Source of the DNA: CATOSD01 sp034422735
GTDB taxonomy: Bacteria > Chloroflexota > Dehalococcoidia > Lucifugimonadales > CATOSD01
Assembly: GCA_034422735.1 (NCBI GenBank)
Contig: DAOUJL010000079.1
Span: 1-64,000, forward strand
DNA: 64,000 nucleotides
Direction of reading: 5' to 3'
The translations under genes were made by a program, and so were the position numbers. Each line of letters opens with the position of its first letter. Position 1 is the first letter of the stretch. The notes beneath the pieces are model-generated. The model was given only the letters and a program-made list of their open reading frames with translations, had not been told where the DNA came from and did no database searches. This document shows, in pieces, positions 26,315 to 34,507 of the stretch.

Positions 26315-27451
26315 ATGAAGATCGCATTCGTTTCGCCCTACGACCACGCCGTCCCGGGCGGCGTCTCCGTGCACATCAACAAGCTTGCCGGGCAGTTCCG
26401 CGAATGGGGCCACAGCGTGCGGGTGATAGCGCCGTGTTCGGCCCCGCAGTCCATCGAGGACGAGGACTTCATCCCCATGGGCAGGCCGGTGCCGGTGCCC
26501 AGCGGTGGCTCCATCGCGCGGGTCTCTTTTTCCGTCTGGCTGCAACCCCGCATCAAGGAAATGCTCCAGCGCGAGAAGTTCGATGTTGTCCACCTGCACG
26601 AGCCGTTCTCAGGGTTCGTGCCGCTCAACGTGCTAAGCCAGACGGCTTCCATGGGCACGCCCAACGTTGGTACGTTCCATTCCTTCCAGGGCACCTGGCT
26701 CTACCACGTGGGAGTGAGGCGTGTGATGAGGCGGCACTTCCGCAAACTGCAGGGACGGATTGCCGTGTCGCTACCGGCATATCGATACATCAACGGCCAT
26801 TTCCCGGCCGAGTATCGCATCATCCCCAACGGCATCGACGTGGACGAATTCGCCGGGGCCGAGCCTTTCCCCCACTTGCGAGACGGCATGATAAACCTGC
26901 TGTTCGTGGGCCGGCTGGAAAAGCGCAAGGGGCTCAAGTACCTGCTCGGCGCGTTCAGCAGACTGAAGTGGGACTGGCCGAATCTGCGGCTGCTGGTGGT
27001 GGGAGCCGGCACGCCCGACGAGGACTCGTACCGGATCATGGGCGAGCGGAATTTGAAGGACGTGGAGTTCCTTGGCCGCGTGTCGGACGAGGACAAAGTC
27101 AGGTACTTCAGATCGGCGGATATATTCTGCTCGCCGGCCACGGGCAGGGAGAGCTTCGGAATCGTGCTGCTGGAGGCCATGGCCTCGGGCAAGCCGGTGG
27201 TAGCTACTAACATCGACGGCTACGCGAGCGTTATAACCCATGGCGAGGAGGGTCTGTTGGTGCAGCCCAAGAGCGACGACGCGCTCGCGGACGCCATTTC
27301 GTCGCTGCTCCACGACCCGGGGACTCGCGCCACGCTCGCCGACCGCGGACAGAAGAAGGCTAACGACTACAGGTGGGAGATAGTGGCCGGCAAGGTGATG
27401 CACTACTACGAGGCATTGATAGAGTCGCGCCAGCCGGCGATGGTCCGGTAG
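26315..27451 (+). CDS. Family 4 glycosyltransferase (PimA-like)
   Basis: The 378-aa GT-B enzyme begins MKIAFVSPYDHAVPGGVSVHI, the donor/acceptor loop typical of phosphatidylinositol mannosyltransferase PimA. It has 'FDVVHLHEPFSG', 'NGIDVDEF', 'LLFVGRLEKRKG' and the E-x7-E motif ESFGIVLLEAMASGKPVV. The ATG at 26315 gives this conserved start, although no Shine-Dalgarno is obvious. It is followed 59 bp later by a CDP-alcohol phosphotransferase. That pairing resembles the pgsA-pimA arrangement of phosphatidylinositol mannoside synthesis, so the acceptor may be an inositol phospholipid. Confidence 0.85.
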   Translation: MKIAFVSPYDHAVPGGVSVHINKLAGQFREWGHSVRVIAPCSAPQSIEDEDFIPMGRPVPVPSGGSIARVSFSVWLQPRIKEMLQREKFDVVHLHEPFSGFVPLNVLSQTASMGTPNVGTFHSFQGTWLYHVGVRRVMRRHFRKLQGRIAVSLPAYRYINGHFPAEYRIIPNGIDVDEFAGAEPFPHLRDGMINLLFVGRLEKRKGLKYLLGAFSRLKWDWPNLRLLVVGAGTPDEDSYRIMGERNLKDVEFLGRVSDEDKVRYFRSADIFCSPATGRESFGIVLLEAMASGKPVVATNIDGYASVITHGEEGLLVQPKSDDALADAISSLLHDPGTRATLADRGQKKANDYRWEIVAGKVMHYYEALIESRQPAMVR

Positions 27452-27510
27452 TGGATGTCCGCCCAGTCCCAAGCGAGGCCCGCTAGCAGGCCGCCTGTGA
27501 ACCGCTCCGC

Positions 27511-28113
27511 ATGAAACGTGACGCCGCTCGCAAGGCCATATCGCGCTACTTCGAGCTTCCGGCAGCCGCCGCGTTGTCTCGCGTCGGCCTGGGGCCCAAC
27601 GCCGTAACGCTGCTCGGACTGGCGATAGCCGGGGCGAGCGCGTATCTGGTCGCCACCGGCAACCTGCTGGCCGGCGGGGCCGTGCTGCTGGCGTCGGGCG
27701 CGTTCGACATGCTGGACGGCGCGCTGGCGCGGAGCACGGGGAAGGCTACCCGGTTCGGGGCGCTGCTCGATTCGGTGGTCGACCGCTTGGCCGAGGCGCT
27801 GGTGTTGCTGGGACTACTCCTGCACTACACGCAGCGAGGGCCCGAATGGGGCGCGGCGCTGGTTTACGCGGCCCTCGTGGGGTCGCTCATGGTTAGCTAC
27901 CTCAGGGCGCGGTCCGAGGGCCTGGGCATAGAGTGCAAGGTGGGATTGATGCAGCGGCCGGAGCGCGTGGTTGTGCTGGGAATCGGGCTGATTGCCGGGC
28001 ACTGGTACGCGGCTGCCGCGCTTGCGGCGTTGGGGGCGATCGCGGCGCTGACGCTGTTCACGATGTGCCAGCGACTCGCGCATTCGTGGCGGTCACTGGG
28101 AGACGAGCAGTAG
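27511..28113 (+). CDS. CDP-alcohol phosphatidyltransferase (phosphatidylinositol-phosphate synthase-like)
   Basis: The 200-aa membrane enzyme carries the family signature D-G-x2-A-R-x8-G-x3-D-x3-D, seen as DGALARSTGKATRFGALLDS followed by VVD, which binds two metal ions and CDP-diacylglycerol. About six hydrophobic helices are visible. Its placement after a PimA-like glycosyltransferase suggests that the alcohol is inositol-1-phosphate rather than glycerol-3-phosphate, but this is inference. Confidence 0.85.
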   Translation: MKRDAARKAISRYFELPAAAALSRVGLGPNAVTLLGLAIAGASAYLVATGNLLAGGAVLLASGAFDMLDGALARSTGKATRFGALLDSVVDRLAEALVLLGLLLHYTQRGPEWGAALVYAALVGSLMVSYLRARSEGLGIECKVGLMQRPERVVVLGIGLIAGHWYAAAALAALGAIAALTLFTMCQRLAHSWRSLGDEQ

Positions 28114-28210
28114 TCAGGGCGAAAGCCGCGAAGCGCGAAATCGGCCGGGAGGAGTTGGCGGGGCGAGCGCGGCGCGGCCCGGCTGGTACAATACTATAGA
28201 GGGATTTGTG

Positions 28211-28924
28211 ATGCCGATACTTCGACAGCAGGACAGGGACGCCGTGAAGTTCAAGCTCGACCTCGAACTGAAGGGCGACGTGAAGCTCACGCTCTACTCC
28301 AAAAACGATATGGGCGGATTGTACATCCCGGGCCGGGAGTGCCAGACCTGCACGCCGGCTCAGCAGTTGTTGGAGGAGGTGTGCGAGCTGTCGCCAAGGC
28401 TGGGTCTGGACGTGGTGGACTTCTACTCCGACCAGCAGCGGGCGGCGGAGGACGGCATAAGCCGGATACCTGCAATCGTCGTGAGCTCCAACGGCGAGAA
28501 GAACGTGCGCTTCTACGGTCTGCCGTCCGGCATGGAGTTTCCCGTGCTGCTGGAGACAATCGTGGCGACCTCGGCCAAGGGCAGCCCACTGGCCCTGGAG
28601 ACGCGCCGCGCCCTCAAGGGTCTGAATCAGGACGTACAGCTGCAGGTGTTCGTTACACCCAATTGACAGTACTGCCCAACCGTGGCCCGTGTGGCCCACG
28701 CAATGGCGATAGAGAGTCCCAGGGTGACCGCAGACGTGGTGGAGATACAGGAGTTTCCCGCGCTTGCACAGGCGTATGGGGTTCGGGGCGTGCCGCTTAC
28801 CGTGATCAACGACTCGGTGACGTTCAGCGGGGCGGTGACGGAAGAGGAGTTCCTGTCGCGGCTGCTGGAAGCGGTGGAGGAAGCAGATGACGCGGAGGAG
28901 GGCGGCGATGCCGCCGAAGGTTAG
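28211..28924 (+). CDS. Protein disulfide oxidoreductase with in-frame UGA: candidate selenoprotein (UxxC)
   Basis: Reading through the TGA at 28664-28666 gives one 237-codon protein that aligns end to end with the two-thioredoxin-domain PDO/glutaredoxin-like family. The N-domain has RECQTC (Cys-x-x-Cys) and cis-Pro loop ISRIPAIV. The C-domain has DVQLQVFVTPN-U-QYCP, where archaeal PDOs have DVRILVFVTPTCPYCP, then AHAMAIES and cis-Pro loop VRGVPLTVI. The UGA sits exactly on the first active-site cysteine of the second domain (residue 152 from ATG 28211). A hairpin suited to a bacterial SECIS follows. PDOs catalyse dithiol-disulfide exchange. The ATG follows AGAGGG; an alternative GTG start is at 28208. 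Conventional calling gives two fragments, 28208-28666 and 28682-28924. The alternative is a nonsense mutation, but both halves look intact. The protease gene overlaps its 3' end. Confidence 0.85.
28681..28700 (+). promoter_or_regulatory. Candidate bacterial SECIS hairpin
   Basis: CGTGGCC (28681-28687) pairs with GGCCCACG (28693-28700) around loop CGTGT, leaving one bulged C in the right arm. It starts 15 bases after the UGA, and the apical loop carries G at its second base; both fit known bacterial SECIS spacing. Binding by SelB is inferred. Confidence 0.65.
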
Positions 28925-30389
28925 ACCGAGGCTCCCAATCGGCCTGCTGGCCGTCGTGGGCGTCGCCGCTCTGGCCGCAGTGATCGCTGTCGCGGCGCTT
29001 GCGGCGTTCGGAGCGGGCGCCCGCGCCCAGGACGGCGGAATTCGGGTTCTGTCGTCGGAGGTCACGAGCGAATTTCCGGTGGGGATCCGCTTCCGGGTCA
29101 GCCTGGAGTCCGACAACGACATCGACGCGGTCAGTGTGCGGTTCCAGACGGGCACCGAGCCGCGCAAGTCCTACGACTACCTCGACCTGGAGGAGACGGC
29201 GGAGGTCGTGGACGGCGAGCTGCTCTGGCGCACCAATACCACCGCGAAGTTCATACCGCCGGGTACCCTGATCACCTACAACTTCGAGATCGAGGACACC
29301 GAGGGAAACCTGCTGGAAACCGAGCCGGAGGGGTTCGTGTACGTCGACACCCGCTTCGAGTGGGAGGAGGTGGAGGACGGGGCGATAACGGTCGCCTACC
29401 ACGGCCCGGTGAAGCAGCGCGCCGAGATAATCCTGGACGCCATGACGCAGACGCTCAGTCTGGTTGGGCCACTGGTCGGCGCGGACACCACCGAGCCCAT
29501 CCGGGTGACGATGTACAACAATACGCTGGAGATGCTGGAGGCGCTGCCGCCCGGCAGTACGACCATAAGGCGTGAGCTGATTACGGAAGGACAGGCGTTC
29601 ACCAACATCGGCACGCTGCTGGTGCTCGGTAGCGGCCGGCTGGCGAGGGGCACCGCGTCACACGAGATGACGCACATTCTCACCCACCGCGCCGGCGACA
29701 GCGCCTTCCGCTCGGTGCCCGCATGGCTGGACGAGGGCCTGGCCGAGTTTGGCAACGTGGACCCGAGCCTGTCCTACACCGTGGCCGTGGAGTTCGCCAT
29801 AGAGACCGACAGGCTGCTTCACCTGACGTCGATGCCGGTACTGCCCGGGGACCCGGAAGACGTGATCATCTTCTACGGGCAGGCTCGCAGCATTGTCCGA
29901 TTCATGGTGGGCGTGTACGGGCCGGATCCGATGACGGAGCTGATGAGGCTTCTGAAGTCCGGCGAGCAGATGGACGACGCCCTGCGTGCGACCTACGGAG
30001 TGGACCGGCTTGGTCTGGAGAACCAGTGGCGTGAAGCAATCGGCGCACCGCTTCTCGAAATCGACGTGAGGGAGCGGGCTCGCCCCACACCCATACCTCG
30101 CCCCACCGTCTCTGCCTACAGCCTGAGCGACCTCATCAGCGGCTCCCAGGCGACGCCAACGCCGGAACCGGCGGACGCGCCGACCCCTACGCCGACTGCC
30201 ATGACCGTCGCCGAGGCCGTGTCCCCGCCGACACCGACCGCAGACGCCGATACGGCCGCGGAGGAAGAGCCGGGCGGCGGCGCGTGCTCGCTGCCGGGCG
30301 AGGCCGGGCCGCGGGCTGTCGACGGCGCGGCGGTCGCCCTTGGGCTGGGCATACTGGGGCTGGCGCTCGGCCGGCGGCTCAGGCGCTAA
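28887..30389 (+). CDS. Peptidase MA-like zinc protease with C-terminal sorting/anchor segment
   Basis: The 500-aa protein has an N-terminal hydrophobic signal/anchor (residues about 17-45), then an Ig-like extracellular part. A gluzincin catalytic domain of the peptidase-MA type follows, with HEMTH at 259-263 and the third zinc ligand in DEGLAEF (Glu283). A Thr/Pro-rich linker comes next, and the end is GGGACSLPGEAG followed by a hydrophobic helix and RRLRR. That Gly-Cys-TM-Arg layout resembles MYXO/SYNERG-CTERM type sorting signals. It overlaps the 3' end of the selenoprotein-like gene by 38 bp. A second Shine-Dalgarno-equipped ATG lies at 28908. Confidence 0.8.
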   Translation: MTRRRAAMPPKVRPRLPIGLLAVVGVAALAAVIAVAALAAFGAGARAQDGGIRVLSSEVTSEFPVGIRFRVSLESDNDIDAVSVRFQTGTEPRKSYDYLDLEETAEVVDGELLWRTNTTAKFIPPGTLITYNFEIEDTEGNLLETEPEGFVYVDTRFEWEEVEDGAITVAYHGPVKQRAEIILDAMTQTLSLVGPLVGADTTEPIRVTMYNNTLEMLEALPPGSTTIRRELITEGQAFTNIGTLLVLGSGRLARGTASHEMTHILTHRAGDSAFRSVPAWLDEGLAEFGNVDPSLSYTVAVEFAIETDRLLHLTSMPVLPGDPEDVIIFYGQARSIVRFMVGVYGPDPMTELMRLLKSGEQMDDALRATYGVDRLGLENQWREAIGAPLLEIDVRERARPTPIPRPTVSAYSLSDLISGSQATPTPEPADAPTPTPTAMTVAEAVSPPTPTADADTAAEEEPGGGACSLPGEAGPRAVDGAAVALGLGILGLALGRRLRR

Positions 30390-30391
30390 CC

Positions 30392-31108
30392 ATGCTGGAC
30401 GAAAGAGACTGGATAAGGGCCGTAGAGCAGACCTGGATTGTCCGGCTGCCCAAACAGAGCCTCGCAACGTTCGGCACCACGAACGTGAAGTACTACGTTG
30501 TGACCGAGCCGATGTACGAAGACCTGGAAGACCGGAGCCAGGAGGGCGTGGTGAGGACGGGAAGGGTGATAGCCGAGAGGCCCACCATCGTCACGCCCAC
30601 CTACGCCATGAACCTCGAGGGGTTTCGCGAAGAGGCCTACGAGTACCTGCGCTACCTGGCCGACACCTACGGTCCTAACAACTCGGGCCTGCTGTACCAG
30701 TACCGGAACGAGGTGCACAACTACGACACGGTGAGCGGCGTTACCGACGACATAGCCTACTCGCTGAGCGAGGACCTGGACCGGCGCAACGAGAACATGT
30801 CCGTCGTAATGGTGGGCGTCGACGAGTATTGGGACCTGGCGCTGCTGAAGTTCGCCTACGAGTTCACGTCGATGTCGGCCGGCGAGAACACACGGGAGCT
30901 GCGGCAACGGGGACTGCTGGAGCCGCAGCCCCACCTCGGCGGCGTGCCTCAGGCAGCGGTGTTGCGAATCGAGAGGCTGTTCAGGGAAGTGTCGCTGGGC
31001 GACAACCCCGAAACGCTGAAGCAGGAGTTGGACCGATGGGGCCTGTTCGAGTACTACGAATCCAGGTTCCTGGACCTGTTCCGGCGGAGGAAGGGCGGCC
31101 CCCAGTAG
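30392..31108 (+). CDS. Conserved-looking hypothetical protein
   Basis: I do not recognise this 238-aa protein. It is soluble in appearance, acidic, and rich in Tyr and Glu, with no signal peptide, membrane helix or familiar catalytic motif. Notable segments are 'TTNVKYYVVTEPMYEDLED' at the start and 'SVVMVGVDEYWDLALLKFAYEFTS' in the middle. The ATG at 30392 lies 2 bp after the protease stop, so it is probably translated with the protease and PDO genes. That linkage is the only functional hint. Confidence 0.7.
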   Translation: MLDERDWIRAVEQTWIVRLPKQSLATFGTTNVKYYVVTEPMYEDLEDRSQEGVVRTGRVIAERPTIVTPTYAMNLEGFREEAYEYLRYLADTYGPNNSGLLYQYRNEVHNYDTVSGVTDDIAYSLSEDLDRRNENMSVVMVGVDEYWDLALLKFAYEFTSMSAGENTRELRQRGLLEPQPHLGGVPQAAVLRIERLFREVSLGDNPETLKQELDRWGLFEYYESRFLDLFRRRKGGPQ

Positions 31109-31121
31109 CGCCTGGCGCCGT

Positions 31122-31772
31122 CTAGGCGCGGGGCATCTTTCCTATCTCGATGATGCTGCGTGCCACGTCGCCGAAAGTGTCGAACGTGTAGTGCGGCAGC
31201 CCCTCCGCCTCCAATGCGTCCGCAAGCGCGTCTCTCGCGATTGCGAAATCGGCTTCGCGAGCCGCGTCCAGGCACGAGGCGCCGGCGCCCACGTAGACCA
31301 CCGTGTGACCCTGCTCCCTGAAGTTGCGCACGAAAGCGCTCTTGAATCCACGATCCACTGAGACGCCGCCAGGACCGACGTATTCGACGCTGACTCCATT
31401 TCCCACGAATGTGGCCTTACCCGTGTGGGTTTCCAAGGCTTCGAAATCCAGCAAATCAAGAGTAGGCCTTATGTATAGATCGAGACCCGTGCTGACTATG
31501 GCCAGCCGAACGGACTCGCCACGGCAGTAGTTGACGAACTGGTCGAAATCATACCTTACCACGACCACACTGAGGACGAAGTCGAGGATCGTCTGCCTGT
31601 CGGCGGTCACCTGGGCGTACAACGCGGCGAGGTGCTGCTCCTCGGAGGGTGCGCAGGCGCCATCGTCCGGGCGGGAAGTCTCGGTCGCCGTGGGGCCGAA
31701 CATTTTGAGGAGCGCCGCGCCCACGTCCTCCTCGGTGACGGCGCCGTCGAACTCGCACTGGACCACTATCAT
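31122..31772 (-). CDS. HAD-superfamily phosphatase-like protein with altered nucleophile
   Basis: The 216-aa protein resembles MtnX/phosphoserine-phosphatase-like HAD enzymes. It has motif I VVQCEFDGAVTEEDV, motif II LAIVSTGLDLYI, and a late 'VVYVGAGASCLDAAREADFAIARD' covering motifs III/IV. In motif I the usual nucleophile Asp (DxD) is Glu (Glu7-Phe-Asp9), a change expected to reduce or abolish phosphoenzyme formation. It may therefore be a binding or regulatory relative. GGAGG precedes the ATG. It converges on the 30392 gene with a GC hairpin (31108-31129) between. Confidence 0.75.
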   Translation of the reverse strand: MIVVQCEFDGAVTEEDVGAALLKMFGPTATETSRPDDGACAPSEEQHLAALYAQVTADRQTILDFVLSVVVVRYDFDQFVNYCRGESVRLAIVSTGLDLYIRPTLDLLDFEALETHTGKATFVGNGVSVEYVGPGGVSVDRGFKSAFVRNFREQGHTVVYVGAGASCLDAAREADFAIARDALADALEAEGLPHYTFDTFGDVARSIIEIGKMPRA

Positions 31773-32065
31773 GCGGGCCTCCGGTAAGGCGCCCGGTTGT
31801 ACACACGGCGCAGCCGCTGGGCCAAATTCGCCTTAGCCTCAACGGGATTGCTTGTTGATGTGGAAAAACAGAGATGTTGCATACTAAAGTGTGGCAAATA
31901 CAATATCACAATAGTTGACATGAAGCGCGCCAGACGGCTAAATGTGAGGTAGTTGGGAGGCTCGTCTGCGCCCGCGCGCCTTACGGTAGCACGGATTTCG
32001 CAGACTGGGCAACCGTCGCGGCGACATTCGGCGCCTAAATGCGACCTTGGAGGACACTGCGCCAC
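31773..32065. other. Upstream region of the betaine transporter operon
   Basis: A 293-bp spacer, AT-richer than its surroundings. TTGACA at 31915-31920 could be a -35 box with a poor -10 about 17 bases later (CTAAAT). No gene is visible. Promoters for both the importer and the HAD gene probably lie here. Confidence 0.45.
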
Positions 32066-33280
32066 ATGAGCGGTCAAAACCACGAAATCGAGGTCTCCGG
32101 ACTGTGGAAAGTATTCGGCGGACGGCCTGAGCGCGTCTTCGAGAGCGACCACATCCAGAAGAGCAGGGCGGAGATCCAGGAGGACCTGGGCAACGTCGTC
32201 GGGTTGCGCGACGTGTCGTTCAACGTCGAGAGCGGCCAGATATTCGTGGTGATGGGCCTGTCCGGGAGCGGCAAGTCGACGCTGGTGCGATGCCTCATCC
32301 GGCTGATCGAGGCCACCAGGGGAAGCATACGTTTCGACGGCGAGGACATCCGGGAGTACAGCCCCGACCAGATGCTGGAGTTCAGGCGCTCCAAGGTGTC
32401 TATGGTCTTCCAGCATTACGCCCTGCTGCCGCATCGCCGCGTGATGGACAACGTCGCGTTCGGGCTGGAGATTCGCGGACTGGACAAGACCACCATGTAC
32501 GAGATGGCGCAATCCGCCATCGACACCGTGGGCCTGAGTGGCTGGGAGAACTACTACCCACGCGAGATGAGCGGCGGTATGCAGCAGCGCGTCGGCCTGG
32601 CCCGCGCGCTCGCGGTCGACTCCGAGGTGCTGCTGATGGACGAGCCGTTCAGCGGCCTGGACCCGCTGATAAGGCGCGAGATGCAGGACGAGCTGATCGC
32701 GCTTCAGACCCAGGTGCAGAAAACTATCGTGTTCATCACCCACGACCTGAACGAGGCGCTGAAGATTGGCGACCGCATCGCCATCATGCGAGACGGCGAG
32801 ATAGTCCAGGAGGGCACTCCCGAAGAGATCGTGACCCTGCCCGCCGACGACTACGTGTCCGAGTTCGTGCAGGACGTCTCCCGCGCCAAGGTCATCCAGG
32901 CCGGCGCGATCATGCAGCAGCCGGACGCCGTCGTACACACCTGGCAGGGGCCGCGGGCCGCTCTCCACGAGATGCAGGCCAATGACATCGACGCGGTGTT
33001 CGTGCTTGGGCACCGGCGCAGCTTCGTGGGCATCCTCACGGAGGACCGGGCGGCGGCGCTGGCCCGTCGTGGCGTGGACAAGCTGGAAAGCGTCAAGCTG
33101 GGAGACGCCAAGACGACGACGCCCGACGCCTACATCGAGGAGATCATACCCATGGCCGCCGAGACCGAGCACCCGATAGCCGTGGTGGACGAGGACGGAC
33201 GGCTGGTCGGCGAGGTGCACAGGGGCGCCCTCCTGACCGGCATGGTGGAAAGTACCGACGAGAGCGAAGAGGAGGCGTGA
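32066..33280 (+). CDS. proV: Glycine betaine/proline ABC transporter ATPase
   Basis: The 404-aa ATPase energises compatible-solute uptake. It has Walker A GLSGSGKST, Q-loop QHYALLPHRRVMDN, signature MSGGMQQR, Walker B VLLMDEPFSGLDPL and H-loop FITHDLNEA. C-terminal CBS-type repeats follow, as in ProV/OpuAA. The N-terminal 'WKVFGGRPERVF' insertion is also typical of this subfamily. The start is taken at ATG 32066, which gives the family-like N-terminus; 32039 is an in-frame alternative. The permease starts one base after the stop. Confidence 0.93.
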   Translation: MSGQNHEIEVSGLWKVFGGRPERVFESDHIQKSRAEIQEDLGNVVGLRDVSFNVESGQIFVVMGLSGSGKSTLVRCLIRLIEATRGSIRFDGEDIREYSPDQMLEFRRSKVSMVFQHYALLPHRRVMDNVAFGLEIRGLDKTTMYEMAQSAIDTVGLSGWENYYPREMSGGMQQRVGLARALAVDSEVLLMDEPFSGLDPLIRREMQDELIALQTQVQKTIVFITHDLNEALKIGDRIAIMRDGEIVQEGTPEEIVTLPADDYVSEFVQDVSRAKVIQAGAIMQQPDAVVHTWQGPRAALHEMQANDIDAVFVLGHRRSFVGILTEDRAAALARRGVDKLESVKLGDAKTTTPDAYIEEIIPMAAETEHPIAVVDEDGRLVGEVHRGALLTGMVESTDESEEEA

Positions 33281-33281
33281 G

Positions 33282-34349
33282 ATGGCGCGTGTCGATGACA
33301 TTCAAGCACCGGCCGAGGTGCAGTCGCCGCGCCTGACGCTGGGAGCGCTGCCTCCCATGTACAAGTGGCTGGGTGGACTGGCCGTCGTACTTGTCGTCAT
33401 GGTTGTGAGCCTTGCCATCTGGGGCTCCGGCATGGGCTTTCCAACGACTGTATCGAGCAGTGAGGTGCCGACTGCCAGTGGTGGGACGATTACGCTGGAG
33501 CGATCGCTTAGGCAGGCAACCGGAGACGCCATAGACGATGCGGTCACTTGGATTACCGTAAACGGCAGTTGGCTGCTGAGCGGATTGGAGACGGCTGTAG
33601 ACTACGCGCTGGTCTACATCGAAAACGTGCTCCAGTGGATTCCGTGGCCGGCACTTGTCGTGGCGCTTGCTCTGCTGGCATTCGCAGTTGGTCGATGGGG
33701 CCTGCTCGCATTCACAACAGCCGCCCTACTCTATGTGGGGTTCATGGGACTGTGGGAGAACACCATCGATACTGTGGCGCTTATGGTGGTGGCCGTAGTA
33801 ATCGCGGTGGCAATCGGCTTGCCGCTGGGGGTACTGGCAGCCCGGAACTCGATGTTCGACAACATAATGCGGCCCATTTTGGACGGGATGCAGACCATGC
33901 CCAGCTTCGTTTATCTGCTTCCCGGCATACTGTTCTTTGGACTGGGAAAGCCCGCTGGCATATTTGCGACGATCATCTATGCGGTGCCCCCGGTGATTCG
34001 CCTGACTAACTTGGGAATCCGGCAGGTATCCCATGAGACGGTGGAGGCCGCTCGCTCCTTTGGCGCCTCGCCATGGCAGGTGCTCACGAAGGTGCAGATT
34101 CCGATGGCCCTGCCCACCATAATGGCGGGCATCAACCAGACGACGATGATGGCGCTGGCCATGGTGACGATCGCAAGCATGGTGGCCGCCGGCGGACTGG
34201 GTGACAACGTGCTGCGCGCGCTGCAGAAGAACCAGCCCGGAAATGGGGCAATCGCCGGGCTGGCCATCGTCTTCCTTGCCATAATCATCGACCGCCTCAC
34301 GCAGTCGGTGGCGGCACGGAGGCAGGGAGACGTTAGGAGCGCCGGTTAG
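33282..34349 (+). CDS. proW: Glycine betaine/proline ABC transporter permease
   Basis: The 355-aa permease has a hydrophobic N-terminal helix, a periplasmic segment of about 70 residues, then the conserved core with the EAA loop 'TVEAARSFGASPWQVLTKVQIPMALPTIMAGINQTTMMALAMVTIAS'. That loop contacts the ATPase. The core matches ProW/OpuAB. It is immediately downstream of proV. After the stop, a 158-bp gap with a GACTCG/CGAGTC stem and a perfect 12-bp palindrome (AGTCTCGAGACT, 34476-34487) precedes the binding protein. Confidence 0.92.
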   Translation: MARVDDIQAPAEVQSPRLTLGALPPMYKWLGGLAVVLVVMVVSLAIWGSGMGFPTTVSSSEVPTASGGTITLERSLRQATGDAIDDAVTWITVNGSWLLSGLETAVDYALVYIENVLQWIPWPALVVALALLAFAVGRWGLLAFTTAALLYVGFMGLWENTIDTVALMVVAVVIAVAIGLPLGVLAARNSMFDNIMRPILDGMQTMPSFVYLLPGILFFGLGKPAGIFATIIYAVPPVIRLTNLGIRQVSHETVEAARSFGASPWQVLTKVQIPMALPTIMAGINQTTMMALAMVTIASMVAAGGLGDNVLRALQKNQPGNGAIAGLAIVFLAIIIDRLTQSVAARRQGDVRSAG

Positions 34350-34507
34350 GCGTGCACAATGGTAAATCAAGGTAGGAGACTCGTTCCCCGAGCTCTAGGC
34401 CGCGAGTCGGCGGCAAATGGTAGGAGGTGGAGCCGAACACACTCAAGTGGACTGTTGATAAAAGAACACCAAAGAAGTCTCGAGACTGAGAAAGGAAGTG
34501 CATGTAA

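Noticed and set aside
28664..28666. TGA as an ordinary stop making a 152-aa protein and a separate 80-aa protein
   Set aside because: The second fragment lacks its active-site strand and Shine-Dalgarno, while joined they make one complete two-domain oxidoreductase.
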